Below are positions 6,233-6,559 of a DNA stretch of 6,559 bases, piece after piece (position 1 is the stretch's first letter; every line of letters starts with the position of its first letter). This DNA is from Thiotrichaceae bacterium (GTDB taxonomy: Bacteria > Pseudomonadota > Gammaproteobacteria > Thiotrichales > Thiotrichaceae): NCBI GenBank assembly GCA_027008665.1, contig JALVEA010000485.1, forward strand, positions 1 through 6,559, given 5' to 3'. The position numbers and the translations under genes are program-made. The notes beneath the pieces were generated by a model that was not told the DNA's origin, did not search any database, and saw only the letters and a program-made list of their open reading frames with translations.

Positions 6233-6547
6233 CTATTTAGCTACCGCTGGAGCTTCTACCTTAGGTGTTTCTTTGGCTGTAGTACCCGCAAGTTGCTTTG
6301 CAATCGCTGCATTTAAGCGTTTCATTTGCTCTATTTTATGTTTCACAATATCAGCCGCAGATAGTTTTTTTACTGGCTGAGATTCCATTGCTTTTTGCTG
6401 TGGTGTTACTACTGAAGCTTGTTGAGGAGCATTCATTTGTGGCGCAACAGGTCTCATTATAGGCGCTCTAGGTGCCATAGGCACTGCCATATACATCGGT
6501 ACTCCATTCCACCCTGAATTATTATTACCCCAGTTCATATTGGGCAT
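6233..6547 (-). CDS. Low-complexity Asn/Trp/Met/Pro-rich small protein of unknown function (start possibly outside the window)
   Basis: I do not recognise this 104-residue product. Its N-terminus is Asn/Gly/Trp-rich (MPNMNWGNNNSGWNG, 1-15). It is followed by a Met/Pro/Ala-rich stretch (about 16-44, with VPMYMAVPMAPRAPI) and a Gln/Pro linker. Residues 62-87 could form a basic amphipathic helix (AADIVKHKIEQMKRLNAAIAKQ). The tail is Ala/Pro/Lys-rich. There are no cysteines and no membrane segment. The ATG at 6547 has only a weak GGAAA just before it. The frame stays open through the four codons left before the window edge, so the real start, and any signal peptide, could lie further upstream. 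The composition loosely recalls structural or surface proteins, including sulfur-globule proteins, but that is only a resemblance of composition. It ends in TAG about 300 bases before gyrA. Confidence 0.65.
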   Translation of the reverse strand: MPNMNWGNNNSGWNGVPMYMAVPMAPRAPIMRPVAPQMNAPQQASVVTPQQKAMESQPVKKLSAADIVKHKIEQMKRLNAAIAKQLAGTTAKETPKVEAPAVAK

Positions 6548-6559
6548 TTTCCAACTAGA

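Noticed and set aside
1..6559. CRISPR array, tRNA, rRNA or riboswitch
   Set aside because: I saw no regularly spaced direct repeats, no cloverleaf with a T-loop motif, and no recognisable riboswitch core in either intergenic region.

Overview
The window looks like bacterial chromosome, AT-rich (by eye around 40% GC), and the GyrA it encodes is of the gammaproteobacterial type. Together with a NarB-like molybdoenzyme, a four-cluster ferredoxin subunit and an Asn/Trp/Met/Pro-rich small protein, this would suit a low-GC gammaproteobacterium, possibly a sulfur oxidiser of the Thiotrichales/Beggiatoaceae kind. That placement is inference from remembered family resemblance, not from a database search. 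All four protein genes lie on the minus strand, so the order of transcription is right to left.

Right to left: (i) 6233-6547, a 104-residue low-complexity protein of unknown function whose reading frame stays open to the window edge. (ii) 5927-6232, a 306-base spacer with candidate gyrA promoter elements and one copy of a short palindromic repeat. (iii) 3365-5926, gyrA, an intact DNA gyrase subunit A of 853 residues. (iv) 3005-3364, a 360-base spacer with no gene. It starts, next to the gyrA stop, with a second copy of the palindromic repeat. It then holds dyad symmetries that could be activator sites, and a textbook -24/-12 sigma-54 promoter about 40 bases before the next gene. (v) 800-3004, a 734-residue molybdopterin/[4Fe-4S] oxidoreductase of the NarB/NasA (assimilatory nitrate reductase) type without a Tat signal. 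(vi) 1-720, the first 240 codons of a DmsB/NrfC-like protein with 16 cysteines for four [4Fe-4S] clusters, cut by the window edge.

Genes (v) and (vi) probably form an operon transcribed from the sigma-54 promoter. The likely product is a cytoplasm-facing molybdoenzyme that takes electrons from, or gives them to, a membrane quinone module whose anchor gene would lie just beyond base 1. The catalytic subunit looks like nitrate reductase and the promoter class fits nitrogen control, but a DmsB-like partner is not the usual electron donor of assimilatory nitrate reductases. A quinol-linked assimilatory nitrate reductase is therefore the most interesting hypothesis here. A SoeABC-like sulfite-oxidising or other DMSO-reductase-family complex remains possible. 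The second notable signal is an 18-base sequence repeated perfectly in inverted orientation on either side of gyrA, each copy sitting in a larger imperfect palindrome.
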